From CAVVNP01 sp963800235 (GTDB lineage: Bacteria > Actinomycetota > Acidimicrobiia > Acidimicrobiales > Iamiaceae): 64,000 nucleotides of DNA. This document shows positions 1 to 8,035 of this stretch, piece by piece (position 1 is the stretch's first letter; each line of letters begins with the position of its first letter). The translations under genes were made by a program, and so were the position numbers. The notes beneath the pieces were generated by a model. It saw nothing but the letters and a program-made list of their open reading frames with translations, ran no database searches and was not told the origin of the DNA. Location of the stretch: contig CAWDAD010000003.1 in the NCBI GenBank assembly GCA_963800235.1, positions 62,001-126,000 on the forward strand. Reading direction: 5' to 3'.

Positions 1-543
1 GTCGGCGTAGTCGGCCGGGAGGCCGGCCACCGCGTCTCGGGGCACCACGACCTGGTAGCCGAGGTTCACCGCGTCCATCACCAGGTTGGTGATGGCGACG
101 TTCACCGACACCCCGGACACCACCAGGGTGGTGACCCCCAGGTTGCGCAGCACCGGATCGAGGTCGGTGCCGGCCATGGGGCTCAGGCCGTGGAGCCGGG
201 TGAGCACCAGGTCGTCGGGCTCGGGCCCGAGCTGGGGCAGGACCTGGACCTCGGGGCTGCCCGGCAGCAGGGCGACCGGGGAGTGGCGGACGCCGAGGAA
301 CAGCCGGCAGTTGGCGTTCGAGCCCCGGCCATCGGCCCGGCGCCCGGCGGTGGCGTGGATCACCTGGGCACCCGCGGCGCGTGCCGCCACGCACAGCCGC
401 GCCGCGTTCGGCACGGCGCTCCGCTGCGCGGCAGCGGCCAGCTCCGGCAGGGCCGACGGCTCGCCGACGACCCCCCGCTGGAGCTCGGAGGTGACCACCG
501 CCGTGTGCGCCGTCGCCACCAGTTCGGCGAGGTCGACGGGCAT
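1..543 (-). CDS. Isochorismatase-family cysteine-hydrolase-like protein (partial, runs off the window)
   Basis: The minus strand is open from an ATG at 543 to the window edge (181 codons, no stop seen). The fold signature is clear: an N-terminal TSELQRGVVG strand, then VLTRLHGLSPMAGTDLD, then LVVSGVSVNVAITNLVMDA followed by GYQVVVPRDA. Isochorismatase-family hydrolases normally use an Asp/Lys/Cys triad. Here the Asp position reads Glu, the Lys position Arg, and the Cys position (usual NVCV) reads NVAI, so the nucleophile appears to be missing. It may be a non-canonical subfamily or a binding protein. The promoter just upstream carries the operator also found before the amidohydrolase at 2760, so the two genes may share a regulator. 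Confidence 0.8.
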   Translation of the reverse strand, partial: MPVDLAELVATAHTAVVTSELQRGVVGEPSALPELAAAAQRSAVPNAARLCVAARAAGAQVIHATAGRRADGRGSNANCRLFLGVRHSPVALLPGSPEVQVLPQLGPEPDDLVLTRLHGLSPMAGTDLDPVLRNLGVTTLVVSGVSVNVAITNLVMDAVNLGYQVVVPRDAVAGLPADYAD

Positions 544-550
544 CGGGCCG

Positions 551-582
551 ACCCTACCCGAGCGGGTCTGACGGACCGTCAG
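551..582 (-). promoter_or_regulatory. Promoter and palindromic operator of the isochorismatase-like gene
   Basis: On the minus strand TAGGGT (556-551) fits the actinobacterial -10 consensus TANNNT and lies 7 nt before the ATG at 543, so the transcript could be leaderless. Upstream, at the -35 position, is a perfect inverted repeat CTGACG-GAC-CGTCAG (568-582). The same palindrome precedes the gene at 2760. The size and symmetry suit a TetR-family repressor, but no such regulator lies in the window. Confidence 0.55.
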
Positions 583-653
583 GAACCGAGGCCGGGACCG
601 AAGGGACCGAGCACCATCCGGGCGGCTCCGGGTCGTCCACTACCTTCCCCGCG

Positions 654-2660
654 GTGCCGTCGTCGCCGAGTGCGCCCGAGCGCGCCGCCGGCGAGCCGCC
701 GCTCGCCGCCGCACCGGCGCCCCGCTGGTGGCGGCCGGGGCTGGTCGCGCTGGCGGCGGTGGCCGCCGCGGTCGCGGTGGCGTGCAGCGCTCTCGTGTTC
801 CCCTACCTGAGCACCAACAGCGACGAGGGCAGCTACCTCACCCAGGCCGAGTCCCTGGCCGCCGGCCACCTGCTGACCCCCGCCCCGTCGACCGCCACCA
901 GCGCCTTCCGCCCGTGGCTCGCCGTGCAGCGGGACGACCGGTTCGTGTTCAAGTTCACCCCGGCCGAGGCCGGGCTGCTCGGCGCCTCCATCTTCGTCTT
1001 CGGCTCGGCCGTGCCGGCCCTGGCGGTGGTGGCGGCGGGGACCGCGGTGCTCCTGGCCCTGCTCGTCGTCGCCCTCGGGGGCTCGCACCGGGCGGGCCTC
1101 TTGGCCGGTGCCCTGCTGGTGCTGAGCCCGGCCTGGATCGTCCAGTCCGGCACCTACCTGCCGTACCTCCCCGGCCTGGGCCTCCTCCTCGCCACCACCC
1201 TCCTCGGCGCCACGGCGGCGGCCCGCCGGCGGCCGGGGTGGATGGTGGCCGCCGGGGCGGTCTGGGGCCTCGCCTTCTTCAGCCGGCAGTTCGACGCGGT
1301 GCTCATGCTGGCGCCCGTCGCCGCCGGCACCTGGACCGGCTGGCGCCGGCGCGGCGCCGACGGGGCAGAGCCGGGCGCGACCTCCGCCGCGCCGCCGCTG
1401 CGCCTGCTGGCCGGAGCGGCGGTCGCCTTCGCCGTCGGCGCGCTGCCGTTCCTGGTCGTGCTCGGCGCCTACGACCACGTGGCCACCGGATCGGTGACCA
1501 AGCTCCCGTTCAACCTGCTGGAGTCGACCGACACCATCGGCTTCGGTCCCCACCGGGTGCAACCGCCGGACCACTACCTGGACTACACGCCGAAGGCGGC
1601 CGTCCACGCCGGCATCCTCAACGCCGGTGACCTGGTGCGGACCGTCGCCGGCAGCGCCCTGCTGGTCGGGATCGCCGCCTACGGGCTGGCGCGGGAGCGC
1701 CGGCTGCCCGGGCGATGGGCCTTCCTCACCCTCGTCGTCGTCTGGTTCGGCGGCTACTTCTTCTTCTGGGGCTCCTACGCCATCACCGTCCTGTCGGACG
1801 TGAACACCTACCTCGGGCCGATCTACTACGTGCCCGCCCTCGCCGGGGTGGTGGCGGCCGGGGCGGTGAGCCTCGACCGGCTCGAGCGCCGCCGGCCGGC
1901 GCTGGGCCGCTCGCTCGGCGCCCTCGTGCTGGTGGCGTCGATCGTGGCCGCGGCACCGGTCCTGGCCGACGACCTGCACCGCACCGACCAGCGCACGGCC
2001 GTGGTCGGGGTCCTCGACCGCGAGGTCCCCGCCGACCGGCCCACGCTGCTCCTGGTCGACCCGGTGCAGGGCCCGTACGTCGGGCACCCGCTGGCCTTCC
2101 TCCGCAACGGGCCGGCCTACGACGGGCGCCGCCTCGTGGCGGTGAACGACCCCGCCACCGACTTCGCCCTCCTCGACGCGAACCCCAGGCGCAGGCCCTA
2201 TTTCGTGTCCCTCGTCAAGATCGACCCGAAGCCGGCGGTGCGGGCGGTGGTGGAGCCGGTGCGCCGCTTCCGCGCCCCGACCGTCGAGCTGCGCTTCGAG
2301 GCGCCGGCCGTCCCGCCCGGGTGGCGGCGCACGATCAGCATCAGCCGGGGGCCCCACCCCGAGGTGTCCTTCCCGTCGAGGGCGACCGAGGTCGCGCTGC
2401 GGGTGACCGCCGGGCCCGGGGGCGTGGCCGTCACCGACGCCGACGGACGTCCCCAGGCCCCGACGCCGGGTTCGATCCCGTCCTCGGTGGTGGCGATCCG
2501 GTTCCGAGACGTCGACCCCGCCGGTCGGGTGCACGACGGCGAGCGCCGGGTGCCGGTCCGCTACGTCGACGGCACGACCGAGGTGCTCCTGCCCGGCGAG
2601 CTGTTCACCGACGGCCTCGCCTCCCGGGTCACGGTCGTCGCGTCGAACCCGGCCGGCTGA
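654..2660 (+). CDS. GT39/ArnT-like membrane glycosyltransferase
   Basis: This 668-residue protein has roughly ten to eleven hydrophobic helices over residues 25-440 and a soluble C-terminal region of about 200 residues. Directly after the first helix is TNSDEGSYLTQAE, the acidic motif in the first extracytoplasmic loop of GT-C enzymes (the PMT/ArnT/GT39 group) that transfer a sugar from a polyprenyl-phosphate donor. The acceptor cannot be read from sequence. The start is a GTG at 654, 110 bp from the divergent isochorismatase-like gene. It stands alone and is followed by a hairpin at 2681-2699. Confidence 0.75.
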   Translation: MPSSPSAPERAAGEPPLAAAPAPRWWRPGLVALAAVAAAVAVACSALVFPYLSTNSDEGSYLTQAESLAAGHLLTPAPSTATSAFRPWLAVQRDDRFVFKFTPAEAGLLGASIFVFGSAVPALAVVAAGTAVLLALLVVALGGSHRAGLLAGALLVLSPAWIVQSGTYLPYLPGLGLLLATTLLGATAAARRRPGWMVAAGAVWGLAFFSRQFDAVLMLAPVAAGTWTGWRRRGADGAEPGATSAAPPLRLLAGAAVAFAVGALPFLVVLGAYDHVATGSVTKLPFNLLESTDTIGFGPHRVQPPDHYLDYTPKAAVHAGILNAGDLVRTVAGSALLVGIAAYGLARERRLPGRWAFLTLVVVWFGGYFFFWGSYAITVLSDVNTYLGPIYYVPALAGVVAAGAVSLDRLERRRPALGRSLGALVLVASIVAAAPVLADDLHRTDQRTAVVGVLDREVPADRPTLLLVDPVQGPYVGHPLAFLRNGPAYDGRRLVAVNDPATDFALLDANPRRRPYFVSLVKIDPKPAVRAVVEPVRRFRAPTVELRFEAPAVPPGWRRTISISRGPHPEVSFPSRATEVALRVTAGPGGVAVTDADGRPQAPTPGSIPSSVVAIRFRDVDPAGRVHDGERRVPVRYVDGTTEVLLPGELFTDGLASRVTVVASNPAG

Positions 2661-2680
2661 CCCCCGGACCGAGGGGCGGC

Positions 2681-2699
2681 CAGCGCTCCGGCGGCGCTG
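2681..2699 (+). terminator. Hairpin after the GT39-like gene
   Basis: CAGCGC and GCGCTG pair around a 7-nt loop, 20 nt after the stop codon. There is no T tract, as is common in high-GC actinobacteria. Confidence 0.4.
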
Positions 2700-2716
2700 C
2701 CCGACGCGGCGACGGG

Positions 2717-2737
2717 TAGAATCTGACGACCCGTCAG
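2717..2737 (+). promoter_or_regulatory. Promoter and palindromic operator of the amidohydrolase gene
   Basis: TAGAAT (2717-2722) fits a -10 box and is followed at once by the inverted repeat CTGACG-ACC-CGTCAG (2723-2737), which would cover the transcription start. The arms and 3-nt spacing are identical to the operator at 568-582, and the flanking T before and G after are also shared. A repressor bound here would block initiation. An AGGAG ribosome site lies 6 nt before the ATG at 2760. Confidence 0.6.
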
Positions 2738-2759
2738 GTCTTCGTCCCCAGGAGCCCCC

Positions 2760-3962
2760 ATGACCGAGTCGACGCCCCGTGAGCTGCCGAAGATCATCAG
2801 CGTCGACGACCACGTGGTCGAGCCCCCGCACGTCTGGCAGGACTGGCTCCCCGAGAAGCACCGGGAGGCCGGCCCCCGGGTCGAGCGGCGCGGCATCGGC
2901 GGCATGAAGCACGTCGGCGGCGGCCAGTACGAGCAGAGCTTCGACCCCGACGGGCGCCAGGCCGACTGCTGGGTGTTCGAGGACCTCGTCTACATCCACA
3001 AGCGCCACGTGGCCGCCGTGGGCTACAGCCGCGACGAGATGACCATGACGCCGATGACCTACGACGAGATGCGGCCGGGGTGCTACGACCCCGCGGCCCG
3101 CGTCGAGGACATGGAGATGAACTGGGTCGAGAAGTCGCTCTGCTTCCCGACCTTCCCCCGCTTCTGCGGCCAGACCTTCACCGAGGCCAAGGACCACGAG
3201 CTGGGGCTCGCCTGCGTGAAGGCCTACAACGACTGGATGGTCGAGGAGTGGTGCGGCGACTCCGGCGGTGCCCTCATCCCGCTGATCATCGTGCCGCTCT
3301 GGGACGCCGAGCTGGCTGCTGCGGAGGTGCGCCGCAACGCCGAGCGGGGCGTCCACGCGGTGTGCTTCAGCGAGATCCCGCCACACCTCGGGTTGCCGTC
3401 CATCCACTCGGGGTTCTGGGACCCGTTCTTCGCGACCTGCGAGGAGACCGACACCTGCATCAACATGCACATCGGCTCGTCGTCGCGGATGCCGGCGACC
3501 TCCGGGGACGCCCCGGTGGCGGTGGCCGCCTCGCTCAGCTTCAACAACGCCATGGCGTCGATGAGCGACTGGCTGTTCAGCGGCAACCTGGTCAAGTTCC
3601 CGAACCTGAAGCTGGCCTACAGCGAGGGCCAGATCGGCTGGATCCCCTACATCATCGAACGGGTCGACGACGTGTGGCGCGAGCACCGGGCGTGGGGCGG
3701 GGTGAAGGACCTGATCCCGGAGCCGCCGAGCACCTACTACTACAGGAACATCTACGGCTGCTTCTTCCGGGACCGCCACGGCATCGTGAGCCTGGACGTG
3801 GTCGGTGAGGACAACGTCACCTTCGAGACCGACTACCCCCACACCGACTCCACCTGGCCCGACACCCGCCAGGTGGCCGAGAAGCTGATGGAGGGCGTGT
3901 CCGACGAGGCGGTGCACAAGATCATGCGCGGCAACGCCGAGCGCATGCTGAGCCTGCACTAG
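2760..3962 (+). CDS. Amidohydrolase-2 family metal-dependent hydrolase/decarboxylase
   Basis: This 400-residue protein belongs to the ACMSD-like amidohydrolase family. The N-terminal metal motif is DDHVVEPP (residues 16-23), a central NMHIGSSS lies near residue 240, and ETDYPHTDSTWP lies near residue 360, giving the usual His and final Asp ligands of the barrel. Family members in actinobacteria often act on cyclic or aromatic breakdown products, but the substrate is not known here. It is a single-gene unit with its own regulated promoter (2717-2737) and is followed by the hairpin-bearing repeat at 3965. Confidence 0.85.
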   Translation: MTESTPRELPKIISVDDHVVEPPHVWQDWLPEKHREAGPRVERRGIGGMKHVGGGQYEQSFDPDGRQADCWVFEDLVYIHKRHVAAVGYSRDEMTMTPMTYDEMRPGCYDPAARVEDMEMNWVEKSLCFPTFPRFCGQTFTEAKDHELGLACVKAYNDWMVEEWCGDSGGALIPLIIVPLWDAELAAAEVRRNAERGVHAVCFSEIPPHLGLPSIHSGFWDPFFATCEETDTCINMHIGSSSRMPATSGDAPVAVAASLSFNNAMASMSDWLFSGNLVKFPNLKLAYSEGQIGWIPYIIERVDDVWREHRAWGGVKDLIPEPPSTYYYRNIYGCFFRDRHGIVSLDVVGEDNVTFETDYPHTDSTWPDTRQVAEKLMEGVSDEAVHKIMRGNAERMLSLH

Positions 3963-3964
3963 CT

Positions 3965-4213
3965 GGGCGCCGCCCCACGGGCGGCGCTGGCTTCGCCTCG
4001 ACGGCTCGCATCCACCGGCATCCACCGAGCTGCTCCGCCTGGCGGCTGCGCAGCACCACCGCGCCGCACCACCGGGCGCCGCCCCACGGGCGGCGCTGGC
4101 TTCGCCTCGACGCCTCGCATCCACCGAGCTGCTCCGCCTGGCGGCTGCGCAGCACCACCGCGCCGCACCACCGGGCGCCGCCCCACGGGTGGCGCTGGCT
4201 TCGCCACCGGGCG
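3965..4213 (+). repeat. Tandem direct repeat of about 100 bp, 2.4 copies, with hairpins
   Basis: Copies begin at 3965, 4074 and 4173 (109 bp, 99 bp, then about 40 bp). The first copy is longer by a local CATCCACCGG duplication. Each copy opens with a near-perfect hairpin; in copy 1, GCGCCGCCC-CAC-GGGCGGCGC occupies 3967-3987. The array starts 2 nt after the amidohydrolase stop, so the first hairpin may act as its terminator. I see no coding sequence in it. Confidence 0.75.
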
Positions 4214-4246
4214 CCGGACCCGGTCGACCACGTCGGGCCGGCGGGC

Positions 4247-4539
4247 TACAGTGCTCGTGACTCGAAGGCGGGTCGATCACAGCGGGACGAGCGACGACTC
4301 GTGCAGGGCCCTCGGTCCGAGGGTTCGCGGCACGCACGAACGTCGACTGGACGAGAGGTCTCTGCGACCTCCCATCGCAGCGCGTCCCGCTGCGCCCCGG
4401 CCGAGCACCACGGCTGCTGGAAGGAGGTGATCGACGGGAACGACGGCACGACTCGGGGGGGTGACGAGGTCTCGTGACCAGACGCGGGGACCACGTCCAG
4501 ATCTTCATCTCCACCACACACACCATGAAAGGCGGGAAC
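4247..4539 (+). promoter_or_regulatory. Promoter and long leader of the secreted-protein gene
   Basis: TACAGT (4247-4252) fits a -10 box. The following leader of about 280 nt has small inverted repeats (ACGAG/CTCGT at 4287-4302 and CCCTCGG-T-CCGAGGG at 4309-4323) and a Shine-Dalgarno sequence AAGGAGGTGATC (4421-4432) fully complementary to the 16S 3' end. A 16-codon frame (GTG 4426 to TGA 4476) overlaps it and ends at a GTG (4474) in frame with the next gene. The likelier start is ATG 4540 behind AAAGGCGGG. Whether the mini-frame is translated is unknown. Confidence 0.35.
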
Positions 4540-5337
4540 ATGCATCGATTCACCAAGCTGCTCTGCGGAGCGGCCTTCGCCACGGCGGTCACCCTCGGGG
4601 GCACCGTCGGCACCGGTTCGGCGGCCAATTCGCCGCAGCGGTTCCGGGTCGTCGAGAACGACCTGAAGGACGGCTACGGCACGCAGCAGAACAACAGCTG
4701 GTACCGGGAGGACACCCGGCCGGGCGGCAGCGTGAGCCTGACCCAGCACCTCGTCGGGAGCAGCGACGGCTTCGACGGGCCGGAGGGCTTCAACGGCAAC
4801 GGGGCGTTGGCGCTCACGACCAACAACACGAACTACGCCAAGGCGCAGCTCATGAACCACAACCTGCAGGGGTCGCCGCTCGGCGACGTGACCGCCCTCG
4901 ACTACTGGACCTACCAGTCCTCGACCAGCGGCTCGGCGGTCGACGCCCCCTCGTACCAGCTGAAGATCGACCTCGACGGTGACCTCTCCACGACCGACGA
5001 CCAGACGACGCTCGTGTACGAGCCGTACTGGAACGACGCCGAGGGCCCGTCACCCCAGCAGCCGCTGGCCCCCGACGTGTGGCAGCACTGGGACGCGACC
5101 GCCGGTGACTGGTGGTCCTCCAAGCAGATCACCTGCGGCGAGTTCAGCGTCGCTCCCGGGGCGGGGGGTCCCCCCTTCACCCGACCGTCGGAGGTCGCCC
5201 AGAACTGCACCGGCGCCCAGGTCGTCGCCTTCGGCGTGAACATCGGCAGCTACAACCGCAACACCATCGTCGCCACCGACGGGCTGCACATCGCCACGTC
5301 GACCGACGACTTCACCTACGACTTCGGGCCGAAGTAG
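4540..5337 (+). CDS. Secreted hypothetical protein
   Basis: The 265-residue product starts MHRFTKLLCG and has a Sec signal peptide (charged start, hydrophobic stretch to about residue 22, likely cleavage after GSAA). The mature part is rich in Asn, Asp, Ser and Trp and reads like an extracellular beta-rich protein. I recognise no family. ATG 4540 was chosen because AAAGGCGGG stands 4 nt upstream and the signal peptide begins there; a GTG at 4474 would add 22 residues before it. A strong hairpin follows at 5353. Confidence 0.65.
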   Translation: MHRFTKLLCGAAFATAVTLGGTVGTGSAANSPQRFRVVENDLKDGYGTQQNNSWYREDTRPGGSVSLTQHLVGSSDGFDGPEGFNGNGALALTTNNTNYAKAQLMNHNLQGSPLGDVTALDYWTYQSSTSGSAVDAPSYQLKIDLDGDLSTTDDQTTLVYEPYWNDAEGPSPQQPLAPDVWQHWDATAGDWWSSKQITCGEFSVAPGAGGPPFTRPSEVAQNCTGAQVVAFGVNIGSYNRNTIVATDGLHIATSTDDFTYDFGPK

Positions 5338-5352
5338 GAGCACCAGCGCCCA

Positions 5353-5387
5353 GGACGGGGAGCGGGTCGCCCGACCCCTCCCCGTCC
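5353..5387 (+). terminator. Strong intrinsic-type terminator hairpin
   Basis: GGACGGGGAG pairs with CTCCCCGTCC, and inside it GGGTCG pairs with CGACCC across a 2-nt loop with one bulged C. It lies 16 nt after the stop at 5337 and has no T tract. Confidence 0.7.
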
Positions 5388-5408
5388 GGCGACGAAAGGG
5401 ATGACGTC

Positions 5409-6142
5409 TTGCAGCTCCTGAGCACGCCGTGGTTCGAGCGGGCCCGGCTCCTGGCCGACGGGCCCGTCGCCGGGTCCGAGGTCGCCTACCGCCTCCAGTT
5501 CGAGGCCGACGGCGTCCGGTGGCACCAGGTGGTCGAGGCCGGCGTCATCACGGCGTGGGCGCCGGGGGACCTCCCCGGGGCCGACCTGGAGATCCACCTC
5601 ACCGGCGCCGTCGCCCGCCGGGTGCACCTCGGCGGGGCGAGCGGCACCGACGCCCTCGCCGCCTCGTGGGTCCGCAAGCCGGGCTGCGCCAAGCAGGCTC
5701 CCCCGCCGATCGACATCCGGGCCCGACCCGAGCTCGACCGGCTGCCCGAGGTCCCCGAGGCCACCCTCACCGTCCAGTACCACTTCACCGAGGGCCCGTT
5801 CGGAGCCGTGGACTTCTGGTGGCGGTTCGTCGACGGCCGCTCGCACGCCATGGGCTGGGGCCGAGGTCCCGATCCGGATGTCTCGGTGTGCATCCCGTTC
5901 CGGCACATGGCGGCCGTGCGGGCCGGGAAGATGTCGATCTACGAAGCGCTCGAGGGCGGGGTCGCGTCGACGGCAGCGTCGGGCCGCTGATGCTGCTGGC
6001 CGGACTGCAGGAGAGCCCCGAGCTGCACGAGGCCGAGCTGGCCTGCGGGCCGGCCGGCGAGGTCCTCTCGATGCTCGGGGCGGTCACCAACGACGACCGG
6101 TACCGAGCCGTGCTGAAGCGGCTCGCGGTCGAGACCCGATGA
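5409..6142 (+). CDS. SCP2-like sterol-carrier-type protein, interrupted by a frameshift
   Basis: Translation from TTG 5409 (AAAGGG 8 nt upstream) gives about 190 residues ending in the GKMSIYEALEGG segment typical of SCP2-like domains. The frame then hits TGA at 5988. The expected continuation, RVDGSVGPLMLLAGL and on to LKRLAVETR, is in the next frame and ends at 6142. One missing base near 5955-5965 explains this. Alternatively a second 50-codon frame starts at ATG 5990, overlapping the stop as TGATG. The 3' end overlaps the next gene by ATGA. Sequencing error is the simplest explanation. SCP2-like domains bind lipids, but the ligand here is unknown. Confidence 0.6.
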
Positions 6143-7374
6143 GCACGACGTCGGCGCTCGAGTCGTTCCCGGAGACGGCCCGGATCCTCGAGGAGGACGT
6201 CGACGAGGGCTACTTCACGAAGGGGGCCCAGATCGCGGTGGAGGTCGACGGCCGACCCGCCCTGTCCCTCGCCCTCGGCGACGACGGCCGGGGCAACCCG
6301 GTCCAGCTCGACACCGTGTTCCGCGTCTACTGCACCATCAAGCCGGTCACGGCGCTGGCCGTCGCCCGCCTCGTGGACGACGGAATCCTCGAGCTGGACG
6401 CGCCGCTGGACCGCCACCTGGACGACTTCGCCGCGCTGTCCGACGGCGAGGTGGCGCTGCGCCACGTCCTCGCCCACACCGCCGGTCTGCACCGGCCCAT
6501 GGCCATCGAGCTCGAGCTCATGCCGCCGGACAAGCGCCCAGGGTTCCTGCGGACGGTCGAGCGGCCCATCGGGTGGAAGGTCGGCGCCCAGGCCGGGTAC
6601 AGCGAGTGGTTCGGCTGGCACGTCCTCGGCTGCCTGATCGAGCGGGTGACCGGCGAACCGCTGCGGGACCACCTGCGGACCTCGGTCATCGAGCCGCTCG
6701 GCCTGACCGACACCTGGATCGGGATGACCGACGACGAGTACCGGGCGACGGTCGGGCGCATCGGCCTGAACCACGACATGCGCCTCCTCCAGCCGTACCC
6801 GCTGCTGCTCGAACGGGGGCGCCGCATGTGCACCGAGGTCAACCCGGCGCACGGCGGCTACAGCACCGCCACCGACCTCAGCCGCTTGTACGGGGCGATC
6901 GTCGGGCAGTTGACTGGAGCAGGTGACGACCGTCTGGCATCGGCCGAGACCCTCCGGCGGTTCACCCGGAGCGCTCGTCCTCCCCTGTACGACCGGGTGC
7001 TCGACCGCGAGTGCGCCTACGGGCTCGGCTTCATGACCGAGCTGCACGGCCACGCCTTCGGCGCCAGCCCGTCCGAGCAGGCGTTCGGCCACAGCGGCAA
7101 CGTCGGCTCCTCCTTCGCCTGGGGCGATCCGGCCGTCGGGCTCGCCGCCGCCGTCGTCTACAACGGGGTGGTCGACCCCGAGTCGGCCCTGCTGCGCCGG
7201 CCGAGCCTGGTGCGGGCGGTCCACGACGACCTCGCCCACCGGTGCCTGCTCGACGACGCCGAGGCGGGCGCAGCCGAGGAGGCGTCCGGAGGCGGCGCGA
7301 CCGGTGCGGGCGGCGGGCCCGGCAGCGACCCCGAGCCGCCCCCGCGACGCCGGTTCGGCCGGCGCTCGCGGTAG
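6139..7374 (+). CDS. Beta-lactamase-fold hydrolase (serine-hydrolase family) with Cys at the nucleophile position
   Basis: The 411-residue product has the class C beta-lactamase/esterase layout. The SxxK motif position reads YCTIKPVTA (about residue 63), the YxN region reads YSEWFGWHVLG (about residue 155), and the late HxG reads FGHSGNVGSS (about residue 317). In the usual family the nucleophile is the Ser of SxxK; here it is Cys. The tail is Gly- and Arg-rich. The start ATG overlaps the stop of the SCP2-like gene (ATGA), so the two are probably co-translated, which hints at a lipid or acyl substrate. Activity is unproven. Confidence 0.75.
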   Translation: MSTTSALESFPETARILEEDVDEGYFTKGAQIAVEVDGRPALSLALGDDGRGNPVQLDTVFRVYCTIKPVTALAVARLVDDGILELDAPLDRHLDDFAALSDGEVALRHVLAHTAGLHRPMAIELELMPPDKRPGFLRTVERPIGWKVGAQAGYSEWFGWHVLGCLIERVTGEPLRDHLRTSVIEPLGLTDTWIGMTDDEYRATVGRIGLNHDMRLLQPYPLLLERGRRMCTEVNPAHGGYSTATDLSRLYGAIVGQLTGAGDDRLASAETLRRFTRSARPPLYDRVLDRECAYGLGFMTELHGHAFGASPSEQAFGHSGNVGSSFAWGDPAVGLAAAVVYNGVVDPESALLRRPSLVRAVHDDLAHRCLLDDAEAGAAEEASGGGATGAGGGPGSDPEPPPRRRFGRRSR

Positions 7375-7399
7375 GCGCCGGACGCCGGTCCGCCGCGCC
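7374..7399 (+). terminator. Hairpin at the end of the SCP2-like/beta-lactamase-fold unit
   Basis: GGCGC-CGGAC pairs with GTCCG-CC-GCGCC around a GCCG loop, overlapping the last base of the stop codon. Confidence 0.4.
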
Positions 7400-7473
7400 G
7401 GACGTGAGCGAGCGGCCCGTCGTACCCGACCGCTCGTCCGCCTCACCGGTGCCGACCGGGGTGATCGACGCCC

Positions 7474-7495
7474 CGCCGGCGTCGGTCAGCCGGCG
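7474..7495 (-). terminator. Hairpin after the lipoprotein gene
   Basis: CGCCGGC and GCCGGCG pair around an 8-nt loop, just beyond the stop at 7500 on the minus strand. It could also serve the convergent upstream unit. Confidence 0.45.
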
Positions 7496-7499
7496 GCGG

Positions 7500-7970
7500 T
7501 CAGCTGGTGGCGGTCAGGTCGGCGAGGATCGAGCCGCCGTTGCCCTGCTGGATCAGGGTCTGCACCACCTTGATGCCACCGGCCAGCTCCTGGTTGATGA
7601 AGCAGTCGGCGCCGAGCGGCAGGGCCGGTTGGAAGTCGGTGGTCGCCTGCACGCCGTTCAGGCTGCTGCTGGTGGCGGTCAGGGTCTCGTCGAGCTCGGT
7701 GCCGCCGTTGCAGATCAGGCCGACCTTGATGCTGCTCCCGGCCAGCGAGCCCGGGAGGTGCAACGTCAGCTTCACCGACACGTACTGGTTCACCCGGAAG
7801 GTCGGGGTGCTGTAGGTGTCGGCGCCGTGGCTGAAGCCCAACCACCCTCCGACGGTATCGATGGTGCTGCCGAGCGAGCACGCGGACAGCATCAGGATCG
7901 GCAGGACCATCAAGGCCAACCTGCTCCGACCGCTCAGTCGGCGACGAGTAGGAGCGTCGAGGTGCTGCAT
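7500..7970 (-). CDS. Hypothetical lipoprotein
   Basis: About 156 residues from ATG 7970. A positively charged start is followed by a hydrophobic helix ending in the lipobox LMLSAC, so Cys would be lipidated and the protein anchored outside the membrane. The mature part has two further Cys (LICNGG and DCFINQ) that could form a disulfide, and looks beta-rich. No family is recognised. It is divergent from the acyl-CoA ligase at 8036, with 65 bp between the starts. An upstream ATG near 8015 is possible but would place charged residues far ahead of the signal helix. Confidence 0.65.
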   Translation of the reverse strand: MQHLDAPTRRRLSGRSRLALMVLPILMLSACSLGSTIDTVGGWLGFSHGADTYSTPTFRVNQYVSVKLTLHLPGSLAGSSIKVGLICNGGTELDETLTATSSSLNGVQATTDFQPALPLGADCFINQELAGGIKVVQTLIQQGNGGSILADLTATS

Positions 7971-8035
7971 CTGGTTCCCCCCCGGGTTCGTGGACAGCGC
8001 CATGACACTAGTCACATTGGGGCGATTGGTCGGAA

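Noticed and set aside
3965..4213. CRISPR array
   Set aside because: Units are about 100 bp, spacers are absent, and no cas genes are near.
4421..4432. GATCACCTCCTT on the minus strand as the 3' end of a 16S rRNA gene
   Set aside because: The flanking sequence has none of the conserved 16S terminal helix; it is a Shine-Dalgarno-like match only.
579..4628. A 1349-codon open frame on the minus strand
   Set aside because: It is the mirror of two well-supported plus-strand genes and a repeat array; its composition is Arg/Pro/Gly noise typical of antisense frames in very GC-rich DNA.
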